Assembly: GCF_020497125.1 (NCBI RefSeq)
Contig: NC_059084.1
Span: 4,181,501 to 4,245,500, forward strand
From: Mauremys mutica
Lineage: Eukaryota > Chordata > Testudines > Geoemydidae
Direction of reading: 5' to 3'
DNA length: 64,000 nucleotides
Shown: piece by piece, positions 23,668-36,957 of the stretch
How the letters are laid out: each line of letters starts with the position of its first letter
How positions within the stretch are numbered: the first letter of the stretch is position 1
The notes under the pieces: generated by a model
What the model was told of the DNA's origin: nothing
The model's input: only the letters and a program-made list of their open reading frames with translations
Database searches by the model: none
Made by a program: the position numbers and the translations under genes

Positions 23668-24640
23668 GTGTTATTAAAATGGTCCAGGTAAAATACCTGT
23701 CAGTTTTTTATCATTTAAGATTTGATAAATAAGAAGTAGATTTGAAACTATGCTAATGGATGCAAACCACTGAATAGTATCCTGTAGCAGTAATATTTCC
23801 TTGGGGGGGGGGGGGAAACTTATGTATAGCACACTAAATACTCTAAATCCTCAAAAAGTAAAAGCCAATTGAAACTAGCCATTTACTTTGCTATATTGTT
23901 GCTTTGGGGCTATAATGCTGTTACGGTGTCAGAGAAAAAAATCAGACAAAGATCTGAAACCACATTTCGGAAAATTTTAAATCCCCACTCAATCAAGTAA
24001 AGTTGTAATGTATGAAGACTATCAAGTTAATTTCACCTGAACTTAAACTCCTTTTCTATTTACGATCAAAACATTTTTAGTGACATGATAAATAGTATTG
24101 TACACAATTTATCTACCAGGCATACTTTTTGAACTAATGGATTTGATTTATTCTCTATATAACCACCCTTTTTTCAATCAAGGGCCCCTAAAACACTATT
24201 TGTCTCCAAATACTGTAGATGTACGCATAGTAAGGGTTCTCCGACTCCCAAAACAGTATCTGTTGCATCAGACTTGGAATTTTACCCACCAATTCAGAAG
24301 ACCCTCACAGCAGATTCCTGCCAAGACTGGATGACGTTACTAGCTTCGCCAACATCAGTATATTCTCCCTGACCATCTTTAATTTAAAAGAAAAAAAAAA
24401 AACTAACTGCCAACAGAAGTCTCCTCTCAAAGCCGCTAAATGTTCAAGCTTGTTTCTTCTGAAGAAATTCATAAAACAAGGTTTGTTAAGGTTAACATTT
24501 TATCCATAATGCAAGTAGGATCAAATTCACAAGTGAACTACTATTTAATTTTCCAATATCAGCATGAACATAGTCCATATATGGTTTCCATATAGCATTA
24601 AATAAGTCACCTCTGTCTTATAGTCTGATTGAATTTTCTT
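23668..24640. other. Intronic stretch with a poly-G tract
   Basis: A run of 13 G lies at 23803-23815. Otherwise nothing is supported. Confidence 0.5.
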
Positions 24641-27050
24641 CTGTGATGCCAGGAATTAAGCTCATTATCCGTTCAGCTACTATCAGATATGTGTTGTCCT
24701 TCCAGGGTCTTGAGAGAATTATTTCTGTTGACATTATGCACATTATCTTCGTCTCTCAGGTGAAGTAATTCCATCTTCAGAAAAATTATTTTGAATACAT
24801 GAAGCTGATAGAGGCAAGACAATCTCCTGAAGCACTCCTCTCCAATACCATACCTCAGAATTCACTAGTTTTTCCAAAATCTCAACTGTATGTGTAATTA
24901 GTTCCATAATTATTTGAACGCTTCTCCATCCCATGAAAGCAGCTAGTATGCAAAACTAAGTCATCTCCAATGACTTTCAGAAATTGGGATGTGGAGGTAT
25001 TCTAGATCAATAGATGTATAGTATGCTATAAGACCTCTCCATTTCAGGGACCTCTCTAATGACTTCAAACTTCAGCAGGTGAGCTACTGTTTCACACATT
25101 GCTTTGTCTGCAGAGGTTCCTTGAGATCTGCAAGAATATAACTGTCTCCTCAGGAATGTGAAAATCCCATGGTGTAGTATCTTCTGGTACCAGTCAGATG
25201 ATCTTTGACAAGTGATGCTTGAAAATAGTAGCCTCTTCCAAGGGCAGAGGAATCCTTGGACAGGTAGAACTGGTAGCCATGTGTTATTTTGTGTGTTTAA
25301 ATTCCAGATGGAGTAAGCCCTAGATTTTCCTCCTTGGGAATATCTATCCTCTTCCTTGGGAGTAGCCAGAAGCTCTTTTAAAGAAGGACCAAGGAAAACA
25401 AGACCCATAAGAGGGCTAGCCTTTCTGGCATGAATTAGAAGAGGCTGATGCTATGTACCTGCAGAATATCTGGTTGACATCACTGCAGATAGATTTCCAG
25501 GTTCAACCAGTAGTTCTCAGATATAGGGGTTCTGGAGATTGCACTGGAAGCCATTACCCATGCCACAAATCTTAGCCCACGTCTACACTACCACGGTAAG
25601 TCAACTTAAATTAGACAACTCCAGCTACGTGAACAACATAGCTGGAGTCAATGTAGCTTAGGTCGACATAGGGGTTGACAGGAGACACTCTCCCATCGAC
25701 TTACCTTGCTCCTCTCGTTCCCGGTGGAGTACCGGGTCAACCGGAGAGCGCTCTGCTATCGATCTAGCGGGTCTTCACTAGACCCGCTAAATTGACCCCC
25801 GGTGCATTGATCGCCAGAGCATCGATCTGGCTGTAGCGCAGACATAGCCTTAGAGACCCTATACAAGAATTAGGCAGAGTCTTCTCTCATCAAAGTGAGA
25901 GAACATTTGAAAATCAGTTCTTCCAGTGTTTGGACTTGGAAGGAAAAAAACTGTTAGATCTGTCTAGGCTACAAATACTGTGATTGATGATTTGAACATG
26001 ACTGCCACAGCTTCATAATTTTGTACCAGTGGGCTCCTGAAACCCCCCTTCTGAAATGGAAGGACAGTATTTTTTATTAAAGAGGCCACTGCTGCATCTA
26101 CTTTTAGAGGCTGTAGAAGTCAGCTTTGCCTTTTATGAAATTGGAACAACCATATAGGATCAAATGAGTGGTCCATCATCCATCCATTCATTCAAAGGAA
26201 GATGCAAGAAATCTCAGTTATGAAGTGAACAGGGTTTTTTTTGTTTGTTTGTTTGTTTTTTAATGTGTGTCTTCTTTCCTTTTGGTGTTCCCATTCCAAC
26301 ATGAAAGTTTACATGAAAGGGAGCAACTTCTTGGACTTCGTTGGAAATAGGCTCCCCTTGGAGTTACTTTTCCTCATTTTGCTATGGATAATATCAAGAG
26401 TATTTAGCAACATTTTCACCCATCTTGAAGAATTTAGGCAGCAGCAGCCTTTCTTGGGTTTCTTCTTCAATGCCTTCAATCTGAAGTTCAGATAATTTCC
26501 CTAGCATTTGATAAGGAAGACCTCTGCCACTACTTGTGTTTCCTTCAGCTTATTTTGGCTATATGTATGTTTTTTCTTTGTGTGTTGTCTGCCTTCTGGA
26601 TATACATCTCATTACTAGTTATCTTACATCAGAGAAAAGCCATTTGTACCACAGTGATGAAATCAGTGTAAGTGTCTAGATTGAAGGTGGCTAGGATAAA
26701 GGAACCTGTGCTAGCTTGTGATGTGAATCTCCTGCTGCTTTTCTTCATTTTGTTTGTTTTAAATTCAAGCAGGGCTTCTTTGACTAGACCCTTTTGAGAC
26801 TGAGCCCCTGGAGCTAACCTGAATCAATCTTTACTAGCTTTGTCTTTACAGACAGAGCACTTGCTAGTCTCACTGGATGAGGAGAGCTTCTCACTGGATT
26901 TGGCTATTTCCTGTTCAGTATATTCTTACCAGATTCTAGAGTCTAGCAATAAAGGACCAAGTATTGCCTTCCTTCCCACTCACCAAGCCCTTGGCAGAAG
27001 ATGCAGTCTCTGGGCAGGATGAAAGAATCACTAATCAAAGAAGGGCAGGA
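24640..27050 (-). pseudogene. Degraded DIRS-like gag/RT relic
   Basis: Read on the minus strand in several frames, the region gives fragments resembling vertebrate DIRS proteins. Near 26100 is a gag-like piece (VDAAVASLIKNTVLPF) and near 25990 YEAVAVMFKSSI. Near 25050-25100 is a reverse-transcriptase-like LLKFEVIREVPEMER, and near 25000 SIDLEYLHIPI. The order gag then RT is right. Stops and frameshifts are many, so it is an old dead copy. A MITE at 25575-25849 interrupts it. The assignment is by eye and moderate; the borders are uncertain. Confidence 0.5.
25575..25849. mobile_element. Harbinger-type MITE with TTA target duplication
   Basis: GCCCACGTCTACACTACC at the left and GCAGACATAGCC at the right are flanked by TTA on both sides (25572-25574 and 25850-25852), as expected for PIF/Harbinger. 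Inside are short palindromes such as AGCGGGTCTTCACTAGACCC. It lies in the DIRS-like relic and is younger than it. Confidence 0.75.
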
Positions 27051-27122
27051 GTTGAATGATCCTAGTTTGCTTGCCCATATTTCTAAGGGCACTAAAGAGG
27101 AAGAAGGTTGAACGATACATTT

Positions 27123-27138
27123 GGGGGGGGGGGGGGGG
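27123..27138. repeat. Poly-G tract (16)
   Basis: An uninterrupted run of 16 G on the plus strand, the template strand for ZBTB46. Confidence 0.9.
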
Positions 27139-27439
27139 AATGAAACGCTCGACTCTCCCCCAAAATATTTCCCTATGGGGCAGGGTCTTTGGAGTGTAGG
27201 CCATGCAAATCTGCCAAGAATCTTGAGGCACAGGGCTGACAGTAAGTAGCTGTGGTATTGTCAGACAAGATAGATGCAGACTGCATGAGAACTAAAGCCA
27301 GTTTGGAGTGAGGATTGGCCCAAAGAAGGTTGAGGAGCTCAATTATTCTGCTCTGAGTTCAGGCTCTACTAAAATATTAAGTACAAGAGTGGTAAGAGTA
27401 CTGGAAACCAGGCTCTGCAGGGCCACGAAAAGTGGCTTA

Positions 27440-28000
27440 CTGCAAAAGCACTGTAGTTGTATTACTGTAGCACCTAAAAGCCTTAGTCATGGACCAACAT
27501 CCTACTGTGGTAGAACAAACATGAACAAAAAGATGGCCCTGTCCCACAATCTAAGGATAACACAAGAGACAAAACAGAGTAAAAGAAAACAATGAGACAA
27601 TATTGGTCAGCATAACAGACAATGGTCTCAGCTGCTGTGCTATCAACTTTTTCTAGGTATCATGGAAAAATAAAAGTTTCAGGACCGTTTTGAAGGAGCA
27701 TCTTTCGATAACTTTGCAGATGTTTAGGGGGGGGTGGAGGCTCCTCCCAAGTGGGATGGACAGCATAGGAGAAAACATAAAAGTGCTTGTTTAAAAGTTT
27801 AACAAGTAGGAAATGGAGGGTGGCATCAGCAACCAATCAGAGGCGGGAGTCAACTTCCCGATAGACAATGACATAACAAGTAGGGTGGAGATAGGCCGTG
27901 AAGGGCCTTGAAAGTGAAGACAAGTTTGATGCAAAGAGATGTGCTGCATGCTGAGAATTTTCTAATCTTTGGGTTCTTAGATTCATCTACTTGAGGGAAG
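27440..28000. mobile_element. Possible LINE (L2-like) fragment
   Basis: Phrases such as ACTGTAGCACCTAAAAGCC and GATGGCCCTGTCCCACAATC, followed by GAGATAGGCCGTGAAGGGCC, recall amniote LINE 3' regions. No reading frame survives. The family assignment is tentative. Confidence 0.4.
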
Positions 28001-28247
28001 GGGAGCAAGCTAGCTCTGAGACTAACAAAAATCACTCAACGGTAAATCTGATTCTGGCAGAATAGCTACAAAAGAAAAGTGGAAAAAACTGATAACACCT
28101 CACTACTGGAAAGAATGACTGAATTTCTCATTCCTGTCTCCCTAAATTGAAGAAAGTCTGGAGACTGGTATCTTAAGTCTTTGGAGAAACTTCTTGTGGG
28201 TCTTTCCAGAGGGAGTGATAGGCAAGAGGAGACAATAAAATAAAATG

Positions 28248-28253
<6 letters not shown>

Positions 28254-28339
<86 letters not shown>

Positions 28340-28377
28340 TCTTTCTGACATCAATTTGCAAGGTGGTGATATATATA

Positions 28378-28411
<34 letters not shown>

Positions 28412-28441
28412 TCTTTCTGACATCAATTTGCAAGGTGGTGA
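28254..28441. repeat. Compound (AT)n(CA)n microsatellite, duplicated
   Basis: An AT tract of about 60 bp is followed by a CA tract and the 30-bp phrase starting CTCTTTCTGACATCAATTTG. Then the same AT-CA-phrase order repeats with a much shorter AT tract (28370-28387). This is a tandem duplication of the flank plus repeat. Confidence 0.9.
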
Positions 28442-29555
28442 AAATATTTGTGAGGACTAGTGACCATCGCACCAAGAGAATTCCACATTATCTGTCACCT
28501 TCAAATTTGTGGGCAATAATAAGAACATTGTGTTCAGTTTGACTAGTAAAGTTTAACATCTTCCAATTTGAGAGAAACAGTTATAAATTACTTGATCTGT
28601 GTCACAGAACCGGTCACCTTATATACTTTGTTCCACATTCACCACGTTTATAACATCATTGTACTTTTTATATAAGAGGTCTTTGGGGGAGAAAATTAAA
28701 TATGCCTCAAATTCAGAAGAATTCGTTAGTTTTTTTGTCTACCTATGTCAAACTAGAGCATCTGTTTTATGTCAAGGATCACTAGGGAATTAGCACAAGT
28801 TAAATTTAAGGCAATTTGCTAGTAGTTAATTCAGTAAGCTTCAAAATCCTCCTCTCCCGTGTTCCAGTTTTACACACTGCTTTGTGGTTTTAAGGTTTGG
28901 TTTTCTACCCTCCTTTGTGATTAAATATAGCTATTTATGAGAAATAATGGGAGTTCTATAGAAATGTAGCCCCTCCAATGACTAATGAAAGCACCTGAGA
29001 CTAAAGAAATATAAATTGTGGAGCAGAAGTCAATTTTAGAAAAACAGATCATCACATAGACAAAACTATTAAAATGTGAGCTTATCAAAGCTCTTTTTAA
29101 TACTCTGAACAAGATCTCAATTAACTCGGATTGGATTATTTAGGCCTGAGTTCTACTTAGTATTTAAATGTAATGTGGCTCCTGAAAGACTTAAATAGAA
29201 CTATTTAATAAGAAGAGTCCTAGTTTTGAAGAAAATAGCAGTTTTTTTTAAATGAAAATATTTACCAGATGAAGTCATACATGTGCCCAACACAGTTCTA
29301 CTAACCCAGATGAAAGATTTCAAAAAATAAAATAATCAATAACTGACAACTTCCAGAATGATTTCACTAACAATAATAGGGTCATTAATAGATGAACAAA
29401 ATTAAACGAACATAGCATCAGAGTATTAAAAATCAGGTCTCAATTAAATTAACAAATTTGAAAGTTTTACTATTAAGTGAATGGATTAGCATTACGCTAA
29501 CTTTACTTCATGAGCAGTTTTAGTTTTATATTTTGAAACATTTACTGCATGGTGT

Positions 29556-29586
<31 letters not shown>

Positions 29587-30520
29587 ACCGATCTCTCTGA
29601 CATGCTTTAATTCTCCAAACTCTAATGTTAGTAAGAGTCTTGAAAATGTATCTCTTTTTGTTTAATCGGAAGTTATCCACAGCTTCGTTTATTCTTCACT
29701 AAGCCTTTACTTGTATCCTGCATATTTCAAAGATGCCTTACTTCTTTTAAATTTGTCCCAAATTTGGAATACTTGCCTGTGTGCATAACTTTACACATTG
29801 TTAGTAGTCCCATTACAGTCAATATGTAACCAAGTTAAGCGCACCACAGTCTTTTTATCAGAGATTAAAGCCTCATTTTACAAACAGGATCAATCTATAA
29901 CCAAACTTTAGTATAGCTACCTTCCTATCAAGATACCCATAAACACATAAGGAAGCAGCCTTTAAAGAAAGCATGTGAGAAGTACAAAGAGGTGCTGAGT
30001 TTGAAGAGAATACATGATTTAAGATTTAGCCTATATCTCAGGCAAAAAATAGAATACCAAGAACAGACAAGTTCCAGTTTTGGATCAGAACAGTCTGCAC
30101 AGTTATTAAAAGCAAAATGTAAGTAAGACCTGTATTGGTTTTTTTGGCAGACATCCTGTTACCAATATTTCACTCATCACAAAACAGTATTATCTACTTA
30201 AATAATTACTGATGTCATTAGAAATATTTTCTGAAGCTATATTTAAGAAGTTAACCTCTTTACAAATCCTTGCTATGTAAATATCAGGAGACAAAACAAT
30301 CATTACAACAATGAGCTTTAGAGAAACTTAAGGTAATAAAATAAAGATCTGATGATTAAATAAGGTGTTACCATATTACAGAGTGAGCATCTTCATACTA
30401 CCATAACATGATGTTTTGGTGATTTTATAAAACTGAGTGAAACTTCTGATTACACATTTAACAAGTCCAGCAGGTCTATCAGTTGTTAATATTCAAAAAA
30501 GTTGGAAAGTGCTTTTATTT
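28442..30520. other. Intronic stretch with a CA microsatellite
   Basis: A (CA)n tract lies at about 29555-29583. No gene or other repeat is supported. Confidence 0.55.
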
Positions 30521-30535
30521 GGGGGGGGGGGGGGG
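30521..30535. repeat. Poly-G tract (15)
   Basis: Fifteen G in a row on the plus strand. Confidence 0.9.
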
Positions 30536-30589
30536 AAAGAGGTGAGTATAATCTGAGTACTGAATAATTCGTAACCAAATAGCTAAGTG

Positions 30590-31090
30590 ACTAGAGTATT
30601 TGTCCTCTGTCTATAGTGTTGGGTACACAATTGGTGCATCAATTTTTACATAAAAACCTCCCACATTTTTGAATGATTTCTCTAGTGTTGGACTATTTAT
30701 CTTTTTCCAAGGCTACCAGTAACCTTGCAGCTACTAGCAGATGAGAGTAACTCTTTACTTCCTTGTGTGTGACCATTTCTGATAGAAAGCCCAGGAGGAT
30801 TACCAAAGGATCATTTGGTTATAAATATCCAACAATTGTGGTATTTGGTAATAAGCTGCATCCTAATACTCTCTAATGAGTGGATATGTCCACCATATAT
30901 GCATAAATCTTCTCTCACTCCACAATTTCTTCCAATATGAGGTACCCTTGAAAAAACATCTTCGTCTAAATCTCAGATTGAGAATGCTGGTCCTCTTTTC
31001 CAGATCAAATCCCATTTTTCTTGGGTAATGTGTCTATCCAGCTCCTTTCACCAATATATCATATGTGATGTCACTAAAATTTTAGTTTAA
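30590..31090 (-). pseudogene. LINE-1 ORF2 C-terminal fragment
   Basis: The minus strand, across broken frames, reads RFMHIWWTYPLIREY. This matches the conserved HxWWxCP segment in the C-terminal part of L1 ORF2, with the cysteine replaced. Further on come NDPLVILLG and SHLLVAARLLVAL, matching the L1 helix after it. Stops and frameshifts show a dead fragment. L1 is a minor component beside CR1 in turtles. Confidence 0.6.
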
Positions 31091-31671
31091 TAAATTCTAC
31101 CTTTGCGCTGCTATGTATTCCTCCTTAATTCCACGGAATTTTACTTTACGCAACCCGTTTCCAATATACAACTATCACATGCAAACTTCCAGCCTTTAGG
31201 AAAAACTTCAAATAGAATGTATCCAAGTTTAAAGTGTTGTATAATTTCTGACTTGAAAAGTATTCATTGGGGTCACAACAGAAACAGAGCTTCCTCAAAA
31301 AAAAAAGATATTAGCAACACATTTATAAAATATCCAATAATGTGGTATGAATCGAGGTTGAAAAAAGTAGGGCACCCCCAACCCAGACCTCCATCTACAA
31401 CAGTCTGCCTGATTTCCTATGGTAGTTACATAAATACTAACAACCAATCCACTGCTTACCTTCACTGTAGTGTTAGCTTGCGTTAACTGCACTCAAGTTA
31501 GCCTAGTTCACATGACAGCGGTCACACCACAAAATATTTGAGCTGCACAGAGTGTATTAGCAGCACAGAATAGCTGAGCTCCCACTCCATTATTAGCTCA
31601 ATTCACACCTCCTGCCCCGACTGGCCAGCTAGCTACAGTTTAAAGCACCACTTCACTCAATCTAGAGCAGG

Positions 31672-31885
31672 GGTCGGCAACCTTTCAGAAGCGGTGTGCT
31701 GAGTCTTCATTTATTCATGCTAATGTAAGGTTTCACGTGCTCGTAATACATTTTAACGTTTTTAGATGGTCTCTTTCTATAAGTCTTTAGTATATAACTA
31801 AACTATTGTTGTATGTAAAGTAAATAAGGTTTTAAAAATGTTTAAGAAGCTTCATTTAAAATTAAATTAAAATGCAATTGTCTAC
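31672..31885. mobile_element. hAT element, one end only
   Basis: It begins CAGGGGTCGGCAACCTTTCA, a hAT terminus, and continues through GTATATAACTAAACTATTGT to an A/T-rich part. The matching right end is missing, so the copy is truncated. Confidence 0.75.
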
Positions 31886-33284
31886 TACTTTGACAGTGTT
31901 ATATAACAGATACTATGGAGATCAGGCTATTTATGGTTTTTTAATACCACTTTTATTGTACAAGTGAATAAATTATTCTGCTAACCAATCTGAGCAGAGA
32001 ACATTTTAATTGATAAAAACAGCTAACAAACCTTGGAGAGCTCATTTCCAATGGTTTAGAAAATGTATGTTAGATATACCATTCAAAGGCTTTAGTATTT
32101 TACCAGTCTGAACTTTGAAATATGGTCAATTCCACCACTGCTCTGCATTACTATGCTCAATTACCACGTTAGTTTCCCAAGTACAGCCTCTCACTTTCTA
32201 GGGAACAAAGGAATAAGGACCCTGCAGAGACAGCATCCCCAGTCTCTGACATAGAAAGCCTCTCTAGTCTACAGGACCTTTCTGATTGACCTATCAGTTA
32301 TTATAACACCCTCCAGAGGGAGGAAAACTCTATACTCTGGTGAAGGAAGGTTGCCACAACACTGCCTTCCAAGAGGCCAGTGAACAATGAAAGCTCATCT
32401 GTAGGGACGCTGACAAATCCTCTCCCACCCAAGCAATAAACTGTAGTCTGAACATATTTTCTCCACAAGCTAATGTGCAAATATAGTAATTTGATTCTAC
32501 TGAAAGCATATTAATAAACGGACTGCAAAAATAGTATACAAATTGTTTCTAAACAAAAATGCACTTACACATAGTAGTAAAACTAACTATTTAGTTTTCA
32601 GACTGAATTAGTATCTGAAATTTAGAACCTTAAGGGCACAACCCTGCACTAATCTTATCTCCACTGTGCTAAGTACTCTAAGCAATTCAGAAATTGTTGA
32701 TTTTACACCATCAATACCTAGGCATACAGGTATGCCCTAAGGACAGAGTAGCAGCCTTACCAAAATTCAAGAATCATCAGTTAAGTTAGAACAGTCCTTT
32801 AAAATAGGAAATGGTTATAGGACTATCCTGTCAACATTACACATATGAGTAGTCCCAAGATTAAGATTTAACCCAATTAAAATTAAAGGGTTCCAAAAAA
32901 TAAAAAATAAAAAATAAAAAAACCCTGGTACATCACATTTTAGTCATGAATAAAATGAGAGGCAGAAAACACACTTCATGGTTGCAAGGTAAGTCTACAG
33001 AACTGTCCCCCATAAAAATCTTGGAGACAACAATTCTAAGGTATTTTGTTTCTTTTGCTCAGAAGGAAAACAGCAACAAAAACACAGATTATAAAATTCT
33101 TTGATCAATCCAAAGCATCATCCAGGAGAAGGTTTTTGTCCTAAAAAAAAATCTAACCAAAAAAGTGCACAAATAATTTAGCCTGTGTAAAATTAAATAG
33201 TACATAGCCTTGAGAGTGGAAAAAAAAAACAAACTAAGGACATATTTTATAGTAGCCTATTATTTATAAAAAAAACAACATAAA
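31886..33284. other. Intronic stretch, nothing recognised
   Basis: AT-rich. A short (A)nT repeat lies at about 32896-32921. Confidence 0.5.
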
Positions 33285-33540
33285 AATGGCCATACTGGGT
33301 CAGATCAAAGGTCTGTCTAGCCCAGTATCCTGTCTTCCGACAGTGGCCTATGCCAGGTGCCCCAAAGGGAATGAACACAACAGATAATCATCAAGTGATC
33401 CATCCCTGTCGTCCATTCCCAACTTCTGGCAAACAGAGGCTAGGGACACCATCCCTGCCCATTCTGTATTAATGGATGTATTATATGCCATACTAAGAAC
33501 AATCTACCATTCCATACTGTCCTGGGGGAAAAGCTTAACT
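33285..33540 (-). mobile_element. CR1/L3-type LINE 3' fragment
   Basis: GGCCATACTGGGTCAGATCA, CCAGTATCCTGTCTTCCGAC and CATCAAGTGATCCATCCCTG are hallmarks of a very common amniote repeat that I associate with CR1/L3-like LINE ends. The orientation and family name are from memory. Confidence 0.5.
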
Positions 33541-36500
33541 GGAATATAGACAAAAAAATTCAAGTGTTGCTCACAGATATCAAGATAAAACAGATTCAGC
33601 TAACAGATTAAGAAAGAACTGAAACTCAGTCCAAAAGTTTACCATGTAAAATTAAATGAATGCATCCCATGTTTCTCTTTCCCTTATCACCTGCCCATGT
33701 CCTCACACACACACACCCATCCCCCAGCATTCCAACATTTTTAAAATTCCAGTGCAGACGAACTTTGCTAGGTTGGGTCACACTTTCAACTCTGCTGCTT
33801 GCAGAATAGGACACAGGATGCTTGTCAATTTCACTTGGCTCTAGTTGAGAACACTGGAAAAATAAAATGTACAGGAAGGCAGGCATAGGTGTGTTCTTAC
33901 ACTACTACAAATTAATCGGAAAACAGAAAAACAGAAGAGAATTGTGTCTGTGTTTGGGTTACTCCACCTACTTAATGGGTCAGAAAAAGCAGCAGAAGGA
34001 AAGCGCTGATGGATGATGATTCCCAGTAATCACTCTCCTGCTACTCATGCTTGTAATGGAAGAGCTCACTCTCCAGAAGCAGAGCCTATTTCTGTAAGGA
34101 TGTATTTCGGGGGGGAATGTACGGAAGAGAATCCTAGGATCCATTGATCTGTATTGATTGCTCCCACTTATTTCAGTTCTGGCTGTTGAGGTTTTAATGT
34201 GTTTTTGTTTATCTCTAGCATTGCGGTAGCATGGTCTAAAGTATTTCTGGCCCAGACGACACCTTCAGCTCTCCTCCTAGAAGAGGTCATCTTCTAACTG
34301 TAGACTCCACTGATGTCTAAGCTCCCATCTTCTACCATATTTTGAGTTTCCTGACTTAATCTGCACCATACAGGTTGAGAGTTTGAACCTGTTCTCTGAG
34401 GTAGAGTGCTTGGAAATAGCCTGAGTGAATCAGCTGACTCCCTCCCTCATCCACTGATCTGTTAGAACATGTAAATATGCCAAGAGTGTAGTTGCCAACC
34501 GTTCTTGTATTGATTGAATTGGATGTCTTTCTGTGTTCTTGGACACCCTCTATCATAAGAATCTCTAAAAGGAAGAAATTTTCCTGCAGTTTGAAATTAG
34601 TCTCAACCCAGTGCCAGAATTCAGTTGCATATTCCTCTACCCGATTATGCTAATTATAGTTGCAGGCTCATTACACCATGACTTTTGAGAAGTGGTCTTA
34701 ATGGACACGATCAACATGGAGAGGCCCAGGGCTATGACATTACCTGTTTGTTTTTCTAATTATTATTTTACAAAGCAGTAGTTTTGAAATGTTTCACAGG
34801 TGTTCACTTTGTCATTGTCCCATTAAGTATAAAATGCCCTGGATGCTACTTGCTATAGTTACCTTTCCTTTGAGTTTGGTAGAGTTTGTGATAGTGAAGA
34901 TCCCTAAGCACAAAGCTTCCGGATGTGGGATGCTCTTGGATATCAATCAGTGATGTTTACATTCAGATTACATACTATATATTCACAGCCAAATTTAATT
35001 TTAAGTCTCAGTTCTACAAAGATCAGCTTAATTTACTGATTCAATTGAAATTAAGGCATGTGTTGGTCTTTGCAGGATCAGGCCTAAATTTATGAAGAAA
35101 GGAATGTTTGCCACATCACCAGTGAGAACCTCAGTATCTTAAAGTTAGTGCTTGCAGATTCACAGGGAGACAAAGAATACCTCTTGTAGTCTGTGTGCGC
35201 AGAGGAAGCAGTTCTCTCTTTAAAAAGAAATTAGAAGCTGATGAAGGAAAAAGGGACAAAAGACAGGCTGAAATCCCTCTGATGAATGTCTCCCAATCCT
35301 ACATGTCCTAAGGATCCCCTAGTTATGAAAAGTTGCCATGTCAAAGACTTTTACTTTTGTTTCATCACTGCTATTACTTGTTCTTGATATTTAAGTGACT
35401 TATCAGCTAAACATTCTCTGCTTATGTAAAAATCTAATAAAAGTAAAGATCTCTGCCTTATCCATAATGTTTCTCAGATTAGAAGACAGTGCTTTCTAGG
35501 GGTAGAGATTGCAGGAGTAAAAATAAGGGCAAGTACCCATTCTGGTCCTTAAGTAAATGTCTTCATTCTCTATTATCTATAGGGACAAGATGGTATATTG
35601 GAGTGCCTTCATCATAAGTCATGTCTAGTTCTCAGTGACACCACAGGTCCAAAGGTCCAGTTTGTCCTTACCACAGATATTGGTCTATATTTGAAGGAAT
35701 CTGGAATTCACAATTTTGACTTTTTTTTTTCCTGGCCAAAAGGACTTGTTTCTTAAATCAAATTAAGGGTGCTTACTTCTGTTGGACAACTGTTTAATCA
35801 AGCTGTGCTTTTAAACATTGTGCAAACCAAGTGTGTCTTTGAACATCCAGTATAAAAACATAGGTCCTGATCTTGCAAAGACTCATCATGCACATGAGTA
35901 ACTTTATATAGTGTGAGTACTCCCACTGAAGCCAATGGAGTACAGTTTCCAGGATCAGGAACTTAGTTTACAGATGAAGAGGCGACTTTCAGACAATTTT
36001 TGGGGGGGAGGGGACGACGACGACAACGAGGGGTTAATGATATGAGGTGTTTAATCTTATATATGACAGTATATTTATTTGTTATGACTTCATCTTCTTA
36101 AATAATGTGATTCACTGTTATGTTTTACCTATCTCCCTGCTATAAAACATTATGAAGAAAACATGTTATTCATTACTCTTAACGCATTTAAGTTTCAATT
36201 ATAATTCTTCACTCTACCTTGTTCTAAATTTAGTTTGTGTGCTGTAACTCCATCATAACAAGATTTTTTCAGTATATTCCTCAGTCCCAGGTGCACTCTC
36301 TTTTAAAAGGGCTAGCCACTTTCTGAAACTCACATACCTACGTTCTAAGAGCTGTGTTCTGTACAGTTATTAGTCACAGACTAGCTCCCTTAAGGAAGGG
36401 AATCAATTTTCACATCAACAATACCAGTTTTTTTAATGACATAGCATTAAAGCCATACTATTTCAGCAAGTCTAAGAAAGTTTGAGGAACCACAGCTGTT

Positions 36501-36957
36501 TTTTCTAAATACAAAAGAACTACAAATGTCCACTCTGTTGTTATGGTCCATCACTGCTAACTCTTGTTTGCACCTGACCATGGCTAGGCTTCATAGAACT
36601 GAGGCTGAGCTAGAATAGGAACAGTAAGAGCAGTGAAGCTCCTACCTTTCCTGTTTTTGCATCACCCCTACTTTTTTTTCTTGTTTTGAGTCCTGTGATA
36701 GTCTCTCTTCCGGCTTCTCATTTACTCAGAGAGAACAACAGACTGATCAGGATTAATGAAGGTGCCCACGCCAGAAGTTAGGAGCAGTACAGTAACCAAA
36801 GAAATTTGCGTCAGGTTTTAATTCTGTGTTAAGTTTTTAAATTAAATTTTAACTTAACATTGATAACGAAGGTTAAAGACAATTCAAAGTCCTCACGGTA
36901 ATGCTTTCTCCCCACCACACACAAACTAAAAAGCAACTTTAAGTGTTCAGAACTTAC
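33541..36957. other. Intronic stretch with decayed MITEs
   Basis: Two imperfect foldback copies of one MITE are seen: about 35006-35085, ending TTTGCAGGATCAGGCC, and about 35863-35962, from GGTCCTGATCTTGCAAAGAC to CCAGGATCAGGAAC. Otherwise nothing is firm. Confidence 0.5.

Noticed and set aside
28173..28460. Frames of alternating Tyr-Ile and Thr-His
   Set aside because: Translations of the AT and CA microsatellites.
34356..34660. Gag-like phrase (VEEYATEF) on the minus strand
   Set aside because: The resemblance to gypsy gag is a few residues long and stops break the frame upstream, so it was not listed.
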